Shown: positions 52,186 to 61,107 of the stretch, piece after piece
Position numbering within the stretch: the first letter of the stretch is position 1
Layout of the letters: the number at the start of each line of letters is the position of its first letter
DNA from: Zunongwangia atlantica 22II14-10F7
GTDB taxonomy: Bacteria > Bacteroidota > Bacteroidia > Flavobacteriales > Flavobacteriaceae
Direction: 5' to 3'
Assembly (NCBI RefSeq): GCF_002094855.1
Contig: NZ_ARYN01000020.1
Span: 1 to 64,000 of the forward strand
DNA: 64,000 bases
The notes under the pieces: model-generated
What the model saw: the letters and a program-made list of their open reading frames with translations, nothing else
Databases searched by the model: none
Told to the model about the DNA's origin: nothing
Position numbers and translations under genes: made by a program

Positions 52186-54150
52186 ATGAAGAAAAAACAA
52201 AATCTTAGGGATATCGATACTCGGAAACATTCTGGCGAACACAGCCACGATGATGGCCATAACCACAGTAGTACGGAAAAGGTATCAAAATTTAGAACTT
52301 ACCTCCCCGCTATTTTCAGCTTTGTAATGCTGATTGCGGGTATTGCCGTTGATTTTTTCGATGCCTTCCCATTTTTCAAGGGTTGGGTTCGATTAATTTG
52401 GTACGTTGTAGCCTATATTCCTGTTGGGTTTCCCGTTATTATTGAAGGCTGGAAAAGTATAAAAAACGGCGATTATTTTACCGAATTCCTATTAATGTCC
52501 ATCGCCACATTAGGGGCATTTGCCATAGGCGAATATCCCGAGGGCGTGGCCGTGATGCTTTTTTACGCTGTCGGCGAACTTTTCCAAAGTGCTGCGGTTA
52601 AAAAAGCGAAGGGTAATATAAAGGCTCTTTTGGATGTGCGTCCCAATGAAACTTTGGTATATCGAAAAAACGATTTTGTTTCCGTCAACCCCGAAACGGT
52701 CAAGGTCGGCGAAAAAATTCAGGTACGTGTGGGCGAGAAAATCCCTTTGGATGGTAAATTGTTGTCCGAAAAAGCTTCGCTCAATACTGCTGCCATTACC
52801 GGCGAAAGCAAACCCGATACCATTACAAAAGGAGATAAGGTTTTTGCCGGAAGCATCAACCTCGATGGCGTTATTGAAATCGAGACCACCAAGGAATTCA
52901 AGGACAGTTCCATTGCCCGTATCCTTGATCTGGTACAGAACGCTACTGCCCGCAAATCAAAAACGGAACTGTTCATCAGAAAGTTTGCGAGGGTGTACAC
53001 CCCCATCGTGGTATTCCTTGCAATTGGACTGACATTTTTACCCTATCTATTTGTCGATAATTACATCTTTGAAGATTGGTTGTACCGTGCCTTGATTTTC
53101 CTTGTTATTTCTTGTCCCTGCGCCCTGGTCGTTTCAATTCCATTGGGCTATTTCGGCGGCCTTGGTGCCGCATCCCGAAATGGAATATTGTTCAAGGGAG
53201 CATCTTTCCTTGATGCGATGACTAAAGTAAACACGGTGATAATGGATAAGACCGGAACGGTTACTAAGGGCGTGTTTAAAATCAAGGATGTTGTCAATAA
53301 TGATGCTTTCCCGGAAGCGGAATTTATGAAATATCTGATGGCGATGGAAGAACAGTCCACCCATCCCATTGCCCAGGCGATATTGGAATATAAGGCCGAA
53401 GGTGCGGATTTTGAAGCTTCTGAAGTATCCGAGATTGCCGGAAAAGGCTTGAAAGGCACCGTAAACGGTAAAACTGTTTTAGTGGGTAATGAGGTACTAA
53501 TGACATCAAACAATATCAGTGTTCCCAAAGAAACTGAAAGCATCGTAGAATCTATTGTAATAGTTGCCATAGATGGTCAATTTGCAGGCTACGTAACCAT
53601 TGCCGATGAATTGAAGGAAGATGCCCACGAAGCAATCGAACAAATCCGTAAAGCGGGGATATCGAGAATCATAATGCTTTCTGGGGACAAGGATTGCATT
53701 ACCAAAGAAGTTGGTAGGGAAATGGGCGTGGATACTGCTAAGGGTGGATTGTTGCCCGAAGATAAGCTCAACGAAGTGGAGCGACTTCAAAAAGAAACCG
53801 CCACTACGGTGGCTTTTATCGGCGATGGTATCAACGATGCCCCTGTACTGGCGACCAGCGATGTAGGTATGGCAATGGGGGGCTTAGGAAGTGATGTGGC
53901 CATTGAGACCGCAGATGTGATTATCCAGACCGACCAGCCTTCTAAAATTGCCCGGGCCATTAAGATTGGCCGATCCACAAGAAAAATCGTCTGGCAGAAT
54001 ATCGTTTTGGCATTTGGTGTTAAAATTGCCGTTATGGTCTTAGGTGCTTTCGGAATGGCGACTATGTGGGAGGCCGTATTTGCAGATGTCGGTGTGGCCT
54101 TTTTGGCCATTCTAAATGCGATACGTTTACAGAAAATGAATTGGAAATAG
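52186..54150 (+). CDS. Heavy-metal P1B-type ATPase, Zn/Cd class
   Basis: The 654-residue pump begins with a His-rich tail (HSGEHSHDDGHNHSS) in place of a Cys-type HMA domain. It then has TGES (TAAITGESKP), the transport-site CPC (VISCPCALVVSIPLGY), the phosphorylation motif DKTGTVTKG, HP (STHPIAQAI) and GDGINDAPVLA. The Lys in AFGVKIAV and the Asp in VFADVGVAFLAI of the last helices are the Zn2+/Cd2+ (P1B-2) ligands. ATG at 52186 is chosen because the frame upstream overlaps the CDF gene. Confidence 0.94.
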   Translation: MKKKQNLRDIDTRKHSGEHSHDDGHNHSSTEKVSKFRTYLPAIFSFVMLIAGIAVDFFDAFPFFKGWVRLIWYVVAYIPVGFPVIIEGWKSIKNGDYFTEFLLMSIATLGAFAIGEYPEGVAVMLFYAVGELFQSAAVKKAKGNIKALLDVRPNETLVYRKNDFVSVNPETVKVGEKIQVRVGEKIPLDGKLLSEKASLNTAAITGESKPDTITKGDKVFAGSINLDGVIEIETTKEFKDSSIARILDLVQNATARKSKTELFIRKFARVYTPIVVFLAIGLTFLPYLFVDNYIFEDWLYRALIFLVISCPCALVVSIPLGYFGGLGAASRNGILFKGASFLDAMTKVNTVIMDKTGTVTKGVFKIKDVVNNDAFPEAEFMKYLMAMEEQSTHPIAQAILEYKAEGADFEASEVSEIAGKGLKGTVNGKTVLVGNEVLMTSNNISVPKETESIVESIVIVAIDGQFAGYVTIADELKEDAHEAIEQIRKAGISRIIMLSGDKDCITKEVGREMGVDTAKGGLLPEDKLNEVERLQKETATTVAFIGDGINDAPVLATSDVGMAMGGLGSDVAIETADVIIQTDQPSKIARAIKIGRSTRKIVWQNIVLAFGVKIAVMVLGAFGMATMWEAVFADVGVAFLAILNAIRLQKMNWK

Positions 54151-54159
54151 TATAGCAGG

Positions 54160-54327
54160 ATGTCTCAAAGTAGAAGAAATAGAAGGAAGAAAAAAGTTCA
54201 AAAACCAGCTAAGAACAAAATCTCAAAAAAAGATAAAACAAAAGGCATTATTGCCCTTGTTCTCTTGGTTATTGCTGCCTTTCTGCTCTATTTTTTTATG
54301 CTGAAAGGGAATATTCAAAAGCATTGA
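54160..54327 (+). CDS. Small basic membrane protein, 55 aa
   Basis: MSQSRRNRRKKKVQKPAKNK opens a 55-residue protein with a basic first half and one hydrophobic helix (GIIALVLLVIAAFLLYFFML). It starts 9 bp after the ATPase stop, so it belongs to the cluster. The frame continues in phase after its TGA for another 33 codons (to TAA 54427-54429) reading IKKVYKIKHILISGDTIKG, so this may be the front of a slightly longer interrupted gene. Confidence 0.5.
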   Translation: MSQSRRNRRKKKVQKPAKNKISKKDKTKGIIALVLLVIAAFLLYFFMLKGNIQKH

Positions 54328-54709
54328 GCAAACCAAGGGTTTCAAATTAAAAAAGTTTATAAAATCAAACACATTCTAATATCAGGCGATACAATTAAGG
54401 GATTGTATTATGAAAAACCAAAAAAATAATTAATGGTAACCGTCTCGACGAAGGATTATTGAATTTGCAGGTGATACCCTTATCACGAAGAATTTTGTAA
54501 TTAATATTTCTTATTTAAATTAAAGATTTATAGCAAAAGCTTTTGTGTTTTAAATCTAATGTTGAGAATTATATTGCTATGATTAGAAAAAATCATTGCA
54601 GTAAATTGATTTAAAATTTAGATCAAAGCAAATTCAACACTAAGATGAAAAATTTAAAATTATTAAAATAGATAATTTTGTATATAAAAAATTCAGGATG
54701 AAAGCATAA
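54328..54709. other. Junction region between the metal cluster and the regulon module
   Basis: The first 100 bp could be decayed coding sequence in phase with the preceding small gene. The rest is AT-rich with no terminator or gene that I can support. A TAATTTTG (-7 type) lies at 54672-54679, just before the integrase remnant. Confidence 0.35.
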
Positions 54710-54799
54710 AATGACAAATATTTGGAATACTTTGAATTATCAAGCTAATTTTATTCACCGAGATGCGGATGATGCACTTGATGAAGTTATTAATTTTTA
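54710..54799 (+). pseudogene. Duplicate 3' end of the integrase gene
   Basis: From 54729 the sequence repeats the integrase 3' end (43474-43545) almost exactly for 47 bp and more loosely to the stop. In protein terms TLNYQANFIHRDADDALD then EVINF matches the integrase's TLNYQANFIHRDADDALD then SVINF. The fragment contains the recombinase active-site Tyr but no other catalytic residue. It marks either a lost second integrase or a duplicated recombination end. Confidence 0.8.
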
Positions 54800-54802
54800 A
54801 AC

Positions 54803-54837
54803 ACTTTAAAATCTCTTTAGAATTTTGCTTTATTTTT
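54803..54837 (+). promoter_or_regulatory. Regulon promoter 1: CTTTAAAA + CTTTAGAA, then TATTTTTA
   Basis: CTTTAAAA begins at 54803 and CTTTAGAA at 54814, 11 bp apart. The -7-like TATTTTTA begins at 54830, 16 bp after the start of the second repeat. It lies 18 nt before the response regulator ATG, which suggests autoregulation. Confidence 0.6.
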
Positions 54838-54854
54838 ATTTATATTTTTAAAAT

Positions 54855-55529
54855 ATGAAGTATCTAATTGCAGAGGACGAAAAAGATCTACAATTTTCCA
54901 TTGCTAAATATTTAAACAGTGATGCCAATATTTGTGAAACTGCTTCCGATTATTTGGAAGCTTCTGAAAAGTTGGAGCTATATGAGTATGATTTAGTGGT
55001 ACTTGATATTAATTTAGTTACTGGAAGTGGCCTTGATTTACTTAAAAGATTAAAAAAGCAGAAGCGAAAATGCGGGGTAATTATTATATCAGCAAATAAT
55101 TCATTAGATAATAAACTGGAAGGACTGGATTTAGGGGCGGATGATTATATTACAAAACCTTTTCATTTGGCGGAACTCAATTCTCGGATTAAGGCGGTAT
55201 TGCGTCGAGGGCAATTTGGGGGAGATGATTCAATCACTTTTCAAGAGATTCGTTTAGATACACTAGCTCGTAGTGCTTATGTCAACGATAAGCCTATTTC
55301 GCTCACGCGCAAAGAATATGATCTCTTATTATTTTTTATTACTAATCAGGGGCGCGTTCTCTCTAAGGCTATTATAGCAGAACATCTATGGGGTGATGAT
55401 AGTGACTTACTTGATAATTTTGATTTCATTTATGTTCATATCAATAATTTACGAAAGAAATTAACAAAGGAAGGTGCCAAGTATATCCAAACTGCTTATG
55501 GTAGCGGTTATAAATTTATAGCAGATTAA
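54855..55529 (+). CDS. OmpR-family response regulator
   Basis: The 224-residue protein has a receiver domain (acidic pocket AEDEKD, phospho-acceptor Asp 51 in LVVLDINLVTG, ISANNS, Lys in ITKPFHLAEL) and a C-terminal winged helix of the OmpR type (LTRKEYDLLLFFITNQGRVLSKAIIAEHLWG, FIYVHINNLRKKLTKEG, IQTAYGSGYKF). The kinase gene follows with overlapping or abutting reading frames. Five promoters in the surrounding 8 kb carry the same 11-bp direct repeat, typical of OmpR-family dimers, and are the likely targets. Confidence 0.94.
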   Translation: MKYLIAEDEKDLQFSIAKYLNSDANICETASDYLEASEKLELYEYDLVVLDINLVTGSGLDLLKRLKKQKRKCGVIIISANNSLDNKLEGLDLGADDYITKPFHLAELNSRIKAVLRRGQFGGDDSITFQEIRLDTLARSAYVNDKPISLTRKEYDLLLFFITNQGRVLSKAIIAEHLWGDDSDLLDNFDFIYVHINNLRKKLTKEGAKYIQTAYGSGYKFIAD

Positions 55530-55602
55530 TTCACCAGTAGAAAATAAAACCCCACTTTTAAGAAAAGCGTCGAAAACTTTTCTAATCTCTAGTACGATCA
55601 TA

Positions 55603-56820
55603 ATGATGATTTCTGGGGTAGCACTCTATTTCTACACAAAAATATTGTTGGAAAAAGAAATAGAGGAGGAGCTTTATTCCAATAAGGCTCGAATTGAACG
55701 TATTCTTGCTCAAGAGGGAGAATTTATTGATTTTGAATCTATATTACAGGTAAAGAAAGTCCAACATCAAGAAGCAGAACAACTTCAAGATACGTTAATT
55801 TACGATCCATCCCAGAATGAAATTGAACTTTTTCGTCAACTATCAGGGACTAAGATAATTAATGGTACGAATTACAAAATTACTGTTCGTGCAATGATTA
55901 TTGAATCAGAAGATATTTTATATGCTATTGTATTTACATTTTTCACTATCATATTTCTAGCATTTATTTTCCTTTTCTATTTAAACAAATCTCGTAATGA
56001 AAAACTTTGGAAACCTTTCTTTACCAATCTCACAAAACTTAAAAATTTTTCCGTTCGATCTGACAAACCACTTCAATTGGTAGATTCTGAAGTCTTGGAA
56101 TTTCACGAACTTCATAAAGAATTGAAGATTTTAACCTCTAAAATTCAAACAGATTATAAAAATTTAAAGCAATTTACTGAAGACGTTTCTCACGAAATGC
56201 AGACTCCATTAGCTATTATGCAGGCTAAGATAGATACTGTTATCAATGATGGAGAAATTAATGAAACACAATTCCATCAATTTTCTTCTTTACAGTCTGA
56301 TATTTCACGTTTAAAACAACTTAATAAAAAACTTATTCTCTTAGCTAAGATTGAAAATGATCAGTTTACGACCAATGAAGTAATATCCCTCAATAAGCTG
56401 ATTAATGATACTGTCTTAAACTTCAAAGAACTTTTCTCTATTGATTTCCTGATTGAAGAAAATGCTACGATAAATGTAAAAATGGATTTTTCATTAGCTA
56501 CGGTACTTTGCAATAATTTATTATCAAATGCAGTAAAGCATAATTTCAATAACCAAAGTATAGATATAAAAATCTTTGATAGAAAGCTTCAGGTAATCAA
56601 TGCTGGAGAAGAAATGTTGTCTCGACCAGACCAGGTTTTTGAGCGATTTTATAAAGAAAGCAGACAAAAAGAATCAACAGGGTTAGGGCTTTCAATAGTA
56701 AAGAAAATTTGCGACTATTATCATTTTGTACCTACGTATTCTTTTGAAACCGTACATTATTCAAAAAAAAACAGGGGTAGACATATCTTCCAGATAGACT
56801 TTTCCGCTTATAAAGATTAA
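55603..56820 (+). CDS. Membrane sensor histidine kinase, start uncertain
   Basis: The kinase has two membrane segments (around the start, and AIVFTFFTIIFLAFIFLFYL at residues ~108-127) flanking a ~75-residue periplasmic domain. The HisKA box (EDVSHEMQTPLAIMQAK), N box (CNNLLSNAVKHNFN) and a G2-type STGLGLSIVKKI follow. The first ATG, at 55603, falls inside the first membrane helix. The frame is open upstream to beyond the regulator stop and reads ENKTPLLRKASKTFLISST, completing the helix, but contains no ATG, GTG or TTG; ATT at 55525, overlapping the regulator stop codon, is a candidate start. It is the partner of the preceding response regulator. Confidence 0.88.
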   Translation: MMISGVALYFYTKILLEKEIEEELYSNKARIERILAQEGEFIDFESILQVKKVQHQEAEQLQDTLIYDPSQNEIELFRQLSGTKIINGTNYKITVRAMIIESEDILYAIVFTFFTIIFLAFIFLFYLNKSRNEKLWKPFFTNLTKLKNFSVRSDKPLQLVDSEVLEFHELHKELKILTSKIQTDYKNLKQFTEDVSHEMQTPLAIMQAKIDTVINDGEINETQFHQFSSLQSDISRLKQLNKKLILLAKIENDQFTTNEVISLNKLINDTVLNFKELFSIDFLIEENATINVKMDFSLATVLCNNLLSNAVKHNFNNQSIDIKIFDRKLQVINAGEEMLSRPDQVFERFYKESRQKESTGLGLSIVKKICDYYHFVPTYSFETVHYSKKNRGRHIFQIDFSAYKD

Positions 56821-56836
56821 AAACACTACGAAATTA

Positions 56837-56871
56837 CTTTAAAGTTTCTTTAGAAAGCTTCATTAGTTTTA
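56837..56871 (+). promoter_or_regulatory. Regulon promoter 2: CTTTAAAG + CTTTAGAA, then TAGTTTTA
   Basis: Repeats begin at 56837 and 56848 (11 bp apart); TAGTTTTA begins at 56864, again 16 bp after the second repeat start. The receptor ATG follows 15 nt after the element. Confidence 0.6.
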
Positions 56872-56885
56872 TAAAAAACTTAACA

Positions 56886-59315
56886 ATGAACCTATCTAAA
56901 AACAAGCTTATACATTTTTTATTTCTTGTCCTTATCAGCTCATTTGCAAACGCTCAGGAGAAAATAACTATTACCGGACAAGTTGTAAATAGAGATGCAC
57001 AGCAGCCCTTAGCATTTGTAACGATTACTGTAAATGATTCAGAAAGTCATAAAACTATTACGGGAACCATTACAGATGAAGCCGGATTTTTTGCTATTTC
57101 TGAATTACCCATAGGAAATTATGAGGTTGAAGTATCATTTATGGGCTTTCAAACCTATTCCAAGCAAATAATCGCCGGTGGACTAAATCCTATTTTTGAT
57201 TTAGGAAAGATTCAATTGTCAGAAACAACAGAATCCCTACAGGAAGTGATGATTACCGCAGAGCGAGCTACGGTAAATTCTGGACTTGATAAAAAATCTT
57301 TTAGCCTAAATAATACTATTGCTCAGTCGGGTGGCTCTGTACTCGATGCGATGAAAACGATGCCTGGTGTAGCTTTTGACCAAGATGGAAAAGTAGTACT
57401 CCGTGGGAGTGACAAAGTGGTAGTACTTATTGATGGAAAGCAATCCAGTCTTACAGGTTTTGGTAACCAAAAAGGTTTAGCCAACATTCCAGCGGCAAAC
57501 ATCGAACGCATTGAAATTATCAACAATCCATCAGCTAAATATGATGCAAATGGATTTGCGGGGATTGTAAATATCATTTACAAAAAAGAAAAGGAGATAG
57601 GCTTTAATGGTGATGCCGGATTATCATTTGGTTTGGGGGCATTTTCTAAACGTAGGAAAGACACTCCTACCGATTTTGGAAGTTATTCCGTAAATCCAAA
57701 ACTAATCCCAAGTCTCAATTTCAACTATAGAACCGAAAAACTTAATTATTTTCTTCAAACAGAGTTTATTATTCAAGAGGCGTTGCCTAATAACGAATTT
57801 ACAACTCGATTTTATGATGATGGTCGTACCATCCTTTCACAAGTCCCTGAAAACCGTAGACAGTTTAGAAGTATTATTACTGGTGGAGTAGATTATGAGA
57901 TGAGTGATAACGACCACATTACCTTTTCCGGGATGATAGACCGTGAGAAACATATCGATACCTCACAAGTGGCTTTTATTAATTTAAATGACAATTTTCG
58001 TAATAGGTCGTACACTTGGCAAGAAGAGGAAGTGACCAGCGCTATTAATACTGCTGTTGTCTATAAACATAATTTTTCCAGGGCAGGTCATTCTTTATCG
58101 GCGAATCTGCAATATACTCGTGGGCTGGAAGATGAAAGTTATTTCTTAAATGACAGTTCTATAGTTAGAGTGGGGCGGGATATGACAAATATTAAGGCTA
58201 TTGAACATACAACCAGTATAGCAACAGATTATACCCAAGCATTGAGTAATGGGCGAATAGAATTAGGAGTAAAAGGGAGATTTAGGCGATTACCGGTAGA
58301 TTATACGATTATGCGCGGAGAACAATCGATTATATATCCAAATCTAGGTGATTTTTCAAAATGGAGTGAGAACTTATATGCAGCTTATGGAAATTACCTA
58401 CTTGAAAAAGAATTTTATGACCTTGAAGCAGGTTTACGATTGGAAGAAACTGAAGTTTCCTATAAACTTGATCCGGTAAATGTTTATTATAATTCAAATG
58501 ATAATTATGATTATTTTGAATTGTATCCAAGTATTCGATTCACCTATAAATTAAATGATAAAAATAAAATTTCGACTTTTTATAATCGTCGTGTGGATAG
58601 GCCTGGCGAACCAAAGTTAAGAATTTTCCCTAAATATGATGACCCTGAACTACTGAAAGTGGGGAATCCTTATCTTCGCCCACAGTTTACCCATAGTTTT
58701 GAAGTTGCTCATAGATATTCTTGGGGTGCTGGTTCATTATTTTCGGCGATATATCATCGAGAGATCAATGGTGCCTACCAACGTATTTACAGTATTGACG
58801 ATAGCAATCCGGATTATAATATTGTCAATAGAATTTATCAAAACACAGGTCAAAGTACCAATACTGGTGTTGAGGTTTTGTTCAGTCAGGATATTACCAA
58901 TTATTGGAAGTTGACTTCAAGTTTCAATATCTATAGAAATCAAATAGATGCATTTCAAGGTACACTGCTCTTTCCATTTAAACGTCCATTTTTTATTGAG
59001 GAGTCTTCCGATATTGCCGGTGATTTTAAGATTACCAATACTTTCATTTTGCCTTGGAAAATGGAAGCACAAGTTACCGGTCTTTGGTATTCTGATAAAA
59101 ATATACCCCAAGGAACTGAACTTTCAAGATCTTCAATTGATTTAGGAATTAAAAAATCATTATGGGGTAAAAGAGGAGAGCTTAGTTTATCCGCAACAGA
59201 TTTATTCAACCGTTTTGGGATACGGCAAAAAGTAATTGGACAAGATTTTACTGCCTTATATCAAAACTATTATGAAACACAGATTGTGAGGATAAAATTG
59301 AATTATAAATTTTAG
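56886..59315 (+). CDS. Outer-membrane beta-barrel receptor (OMP_b-brl_3/TonB-receptor-like)
   Basis: The 809-residue protein has a signal peptide (LVLISSFANA), a carboxypeptidase-regulatory-like domain (ITGQVVNRDAQQPLAFVTI, GFFAISELPIGNYEVEVSFMGFQTY), a plug domain (GGSVLDAMKTMPGVAFDQDGKVVLRGSDKVVVLIDGKQSS, AANIERIEIINNPSAKYDANGFAGIVNIIYKK) and a long beta-barrel ending in an aromatic residue (IKLNYKF). It resembles TonB-dependent receptors without a neighbouring SusD. In this context it may be part of an envelope stress response and not sugar uptake. It has its own regulon promoter. Confidence 0.88.
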   Translation: MNLSKNKLIHFLFLVLISSFANAQEKITITGQVVNRDAQQPLAFVTITVNDSESHKTITGTITDEAGFFAISELPIGNYEVEVSFMGFQTYSKQIIAGGLNPIFDLGKIQLSETTESLQEVMITAERATVNSGLDKKSFSLNNTIAQSGGSVLDAMKTMPGVAFDQDGKVVLRGSDKVVVLIDGKQSSLTGFGNQKGLANIPAANIERIEIINNPSAKYDANGFAGIVNIIYKKEKEIGFNGDAGLSFGLGAFSKRRKDTPTDFGSYSVNPKLIPSLNFNYRTEKLNYFLQTEFIIQEALPNNEFTTRFYDDGRTILSQVPENRRQFRSIITGGVDYEMSDNDHITFSGMIDREKHIDTSQVAFINLNDNFRNRSYTWQEEEVTSAINTAVVYKHNFSRAGHSLSANLQYTRGLEDESYFLNDSSIVRVGRDMTNIKAIEHTTSIATDYTQALSNGRIELGVKGRFRRLPVDYTIMRGEQSIIYPNLGDFSKWSENLYAAYGNYLLEKEFYDLEAGLRLEETEVSYKLDPVNVYYNSNDNYDYFELYPSIRFTYKLNDKNKISTFYNRRVDRPGEPKLRIFPKYDDPELLKVGNPYLRPQFTHSFEVAHRYSWGAGSLFSAIYHREINGAYQRIYSIDDSNPDYNIVNRIYQNTGQSTNTGVEVLFSQDITNYWKLTSSFNIYRNQIDAFQGTLLFPFKRPFFIEESSDIAGDFKITNTFILPWKMEAQVTGLWYSDKNIPQGTELSRSSIDLGIKKSLWGKRGELSLSATDLFNRFGIRQKVIGQDFTALYQNYYETQIVRIKLNYKF

Positions 59316-59439
59316 TACTATAAATAATCGAATGATTTGGAAAATTTAATTTATGTCTTTCATTTTTTAAAAAATTATACCTAGGGATATTTTCACAAAT
59401 AATGAAATTAAAAACCATAGAAGCTTTTAAATAAATATA

Positions 59440-59484
59440 CTTAGAATTCCTTAAAGCTCCCTTTAGAATCCTACTATACATTTA
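59440..59484 (+). promoter_or_regulatory. Regulon promoter 3: three repeats, then TACATTTA
   Basis: CTTAGAA (59440), CTTAAAG (59450) and CTTTAGAA (59461) are spaced 10 and 11 bp apart. TACATTTA begins at 59477, 16 bp after the last repeat start. Confidence 0.6.
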
Positions 59485-59510
59485 TAGTATAACTTAAAAA
59501 TGATATCATT

Positions 59511-59963
59511 ATGAAAAAAGCGATTGTAGGAATAACATTGATTTTTACAAGTATAATCAGTATTGCATTTACTCAAAAAGATAAGGTACCAACGGTAGTT
59601 AAAGATGCATTTTCGAAAAAGTTTCCTACAGTGAAACGTGTGAATTGGCAAAAGGAGGAAGTAAATGAATGGGAAGCCGAATTTAAACGCAAAAAGAAGG
59701 AATATTCAGCAAATTTTTTGGATGATGGTACCTGGCAGGAAACTGAATATGAGGTTGATGAGAATGAAATACCGGAACATATTATATCTTCAGTTAAGGC
59801 TAGTTTTTCTGGGTACAAAATTGAGGAGGCTGAAGTTTCTGAGACCGTTCACGGAATCAATTACGAATTTGAAATAGAAAAAGGCAAGAGTGAAATGGCG
59901 ATAACTATAGATTCTAATGGGAAGATCATCCATAAAGAATCAGAAGATGATGAGAGGGATTAA
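59511..59963 (+). CDS. PepSY-like periplasmic protein
   Basis: The 150-residue protein has a signal peptide (AIVGITLIFTSIISIAFTQ) and two PepSY-like repeats: VPTVVKDAFSKKFPTVKRVNWQKEEVNEWEAEF with SANFLDDGTWQETEYEV, then PEHIISSVKASFSGYKIEEAEV with ITIDSNGKIIHKE. PepSY-like (DUF2874) proteins are small periplasmic proteins of uncertain function, often beside two-component systems. It has its own regulon promoter. A ligand-binding or inhibitory role is inference. Confidence 0.88.
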   Translation: MKKAIVGITLIFTSIISIAFTQKDKVPTVVKDAFSKKFPTVKRVNWQKEEVNEWEAEFKRKKKEYSANFLDDGTWQETEYEVDENEIPEHIISSVKASFSGYKIEEAEVSETVHGINYEFEIEKGKSEMAITIDSNGKIIHKESEDDERD

Positions 59964-59983
59964 TTTTTATTAAAATTGAAATG

Positions 59984-60012
59984 AAATGTCCAAATAAACT
60001 ATTTGGACATTT
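59984..60012. terminator. Bidirectional terminator between convergent genes
   Basis: AAATGTCCAAATA (59984-59996) pairs perfectly with its complement at 60000-60012 around an AAC loop, followed by T on the plus strand. The stop codon of the minus-strand epimerase falls in the hairpin. Confidence 0.8.
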
Positions 60013-60958
60013 TTTTTTCGTCGTTTTTATTTTTCATCCAATTAATTTGTTCTAATACCCCTTCCCTAAGTCCTATTGATGGGTGATAATTCAATAAATA
60101 TTGAGCTTTGTCAATAACTGCTTTCGTTCGTATCTGATCACCAAGTCTTGGTGGTTCCTCTTGTATATGAATCCTGGTTGATAATAAGTCTTCAACAATT
60201 TTTATTGCTTGTTTCGTTGAATATTCCTGAGTAGTTCCGAGGTTAATGATCTGGCCATCACATTTTTCTTCGTTTCCAATGACGGAAATGATACCATCAA
60301 TAATATCCTTAATATGAGTAAAACTTCTTTGATGTTCAAGGCTTCCTTTAAATAATGGAAAGGCTTTTTTGTTGATAGCACAATCAATTAATTGGCTGAA
60401 CATTTTATCCGGTCGTTCTCTTGAACCATATACAGAATATAAGCGGAGCGAGCAGGCTTGAAAAAACCCTCGTCGCGATTGTAGTAAAACCAATTGTTCT
60501 GCGGCTAATTTGGTTATTCCATAGTTGGAGATTGGCTTAGTCACTTCATTTTCACTACAGCTTACTTCAGCTCCATAAATTGAAGACGTACCAATATTGA
60601 TAAAAAACTTTAGGTTCGGGCATTGCTCCGCAAAACTTATAAGATTATTCGTAGCGACGATATTGTTTGATAGATAGTCTTCAAAAGTAGAAGTTTTTGC
60701 AATACCTGGTTGAGCAGCACAATGAAAGATATAGTCCAGATTTAAGGGCAGTTTACTTTTAAAATCCTCAGAGCGTAGATCATCTTCTATAATTTGGATA
60801 CCAAAACTTTTTAAGTGTTGAGCATTTTCTTTTTTGAAGCCAATATTATAGTATGCAGAAAAATTATCGATACCTAAAATTTCGTGTCCTAATAGATGTA
60901 ATCTATCTGCAAGATGTGAACCAATAAAACCGGCAATACCAGTTATTAATATTTTCAT
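59999..60958 (-). CDS. NAD-dependent sugar-nucleotide epimerase/dehydratase
   Basis: The 319-residue extended SDR has GIAGFIGSHLADRLHLLGHEI (NAD site), an Asp at beta-2 (LGIDNFSAY), the catalytic Ser/Thr in INIGTSSIYGAEV and YGITK (Tyr-x-x-x-Lys). It resembles UDP-glucose/UDP-glucuronate 4-epimerases and related enzymes. Placed beside an ArnC-like transferase and lipid-carrier genes, it may supply the sugar nucleotide for the surface modification. The substrate cannot be read from the sequence. Confidence 0.88.
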   Translation of the reverse strand: MKILITGIAGFIGSHLADRLHLLGHEILGIDNFSAYYNIGFKKENAQHLKSFGIQIIEDDLRSEDFKSKLPLNLDYIFHCAAQPGIAKTSTFEDYLSNNIVATNNLISFAEQCPNLKFFINIGTSSIYGAEVSCSENEVTKPISNYGITKLAAEQLVLLQSRRGFFQACSLRLYSVYGSRERPDKMFSQLIDCAINKKAFPLFKGSLEHQRSFTHIKDIIDGIISVIGNEEKCDGQIINLGTTQEYSTKQAIKIVEDLLSTRIHIQEEPPRLGDQIRTKAVIDKAQYLLNYHPSIGLREGVLEQINWMKNKNDEKKMSK

Positions 60959-61039
60959 TTATTTAATTTTATTTCCAAAAATACATATAAAAACCTCGAT
61001 TTAAAAGGCTTTGAGACTATATTTTTAAAACAGGCTAAT

Positions 61040-61074
61040 CTTAAAAATTGCTTTAGAATCCTTGTTTATTATTG
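61040..61074 (+). promoter_or_regulatory. Regulon promoter 4: CTTAAAAA + CTTTAGAA, then TATTATTG
   Basis: Repeats begin at 61040 and 61051; TATTATTG (one mismatch to TAnnTTTG) begins at 61067, 16 bp after the second repeat start. It lies in the divergent gap and points towards the glycosyltransferase. Confidence 0.55.
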
Positions 61075-61107
61075 CAAATTATTAAAGTCTATTTTTTAAG
61101 TTGAATA

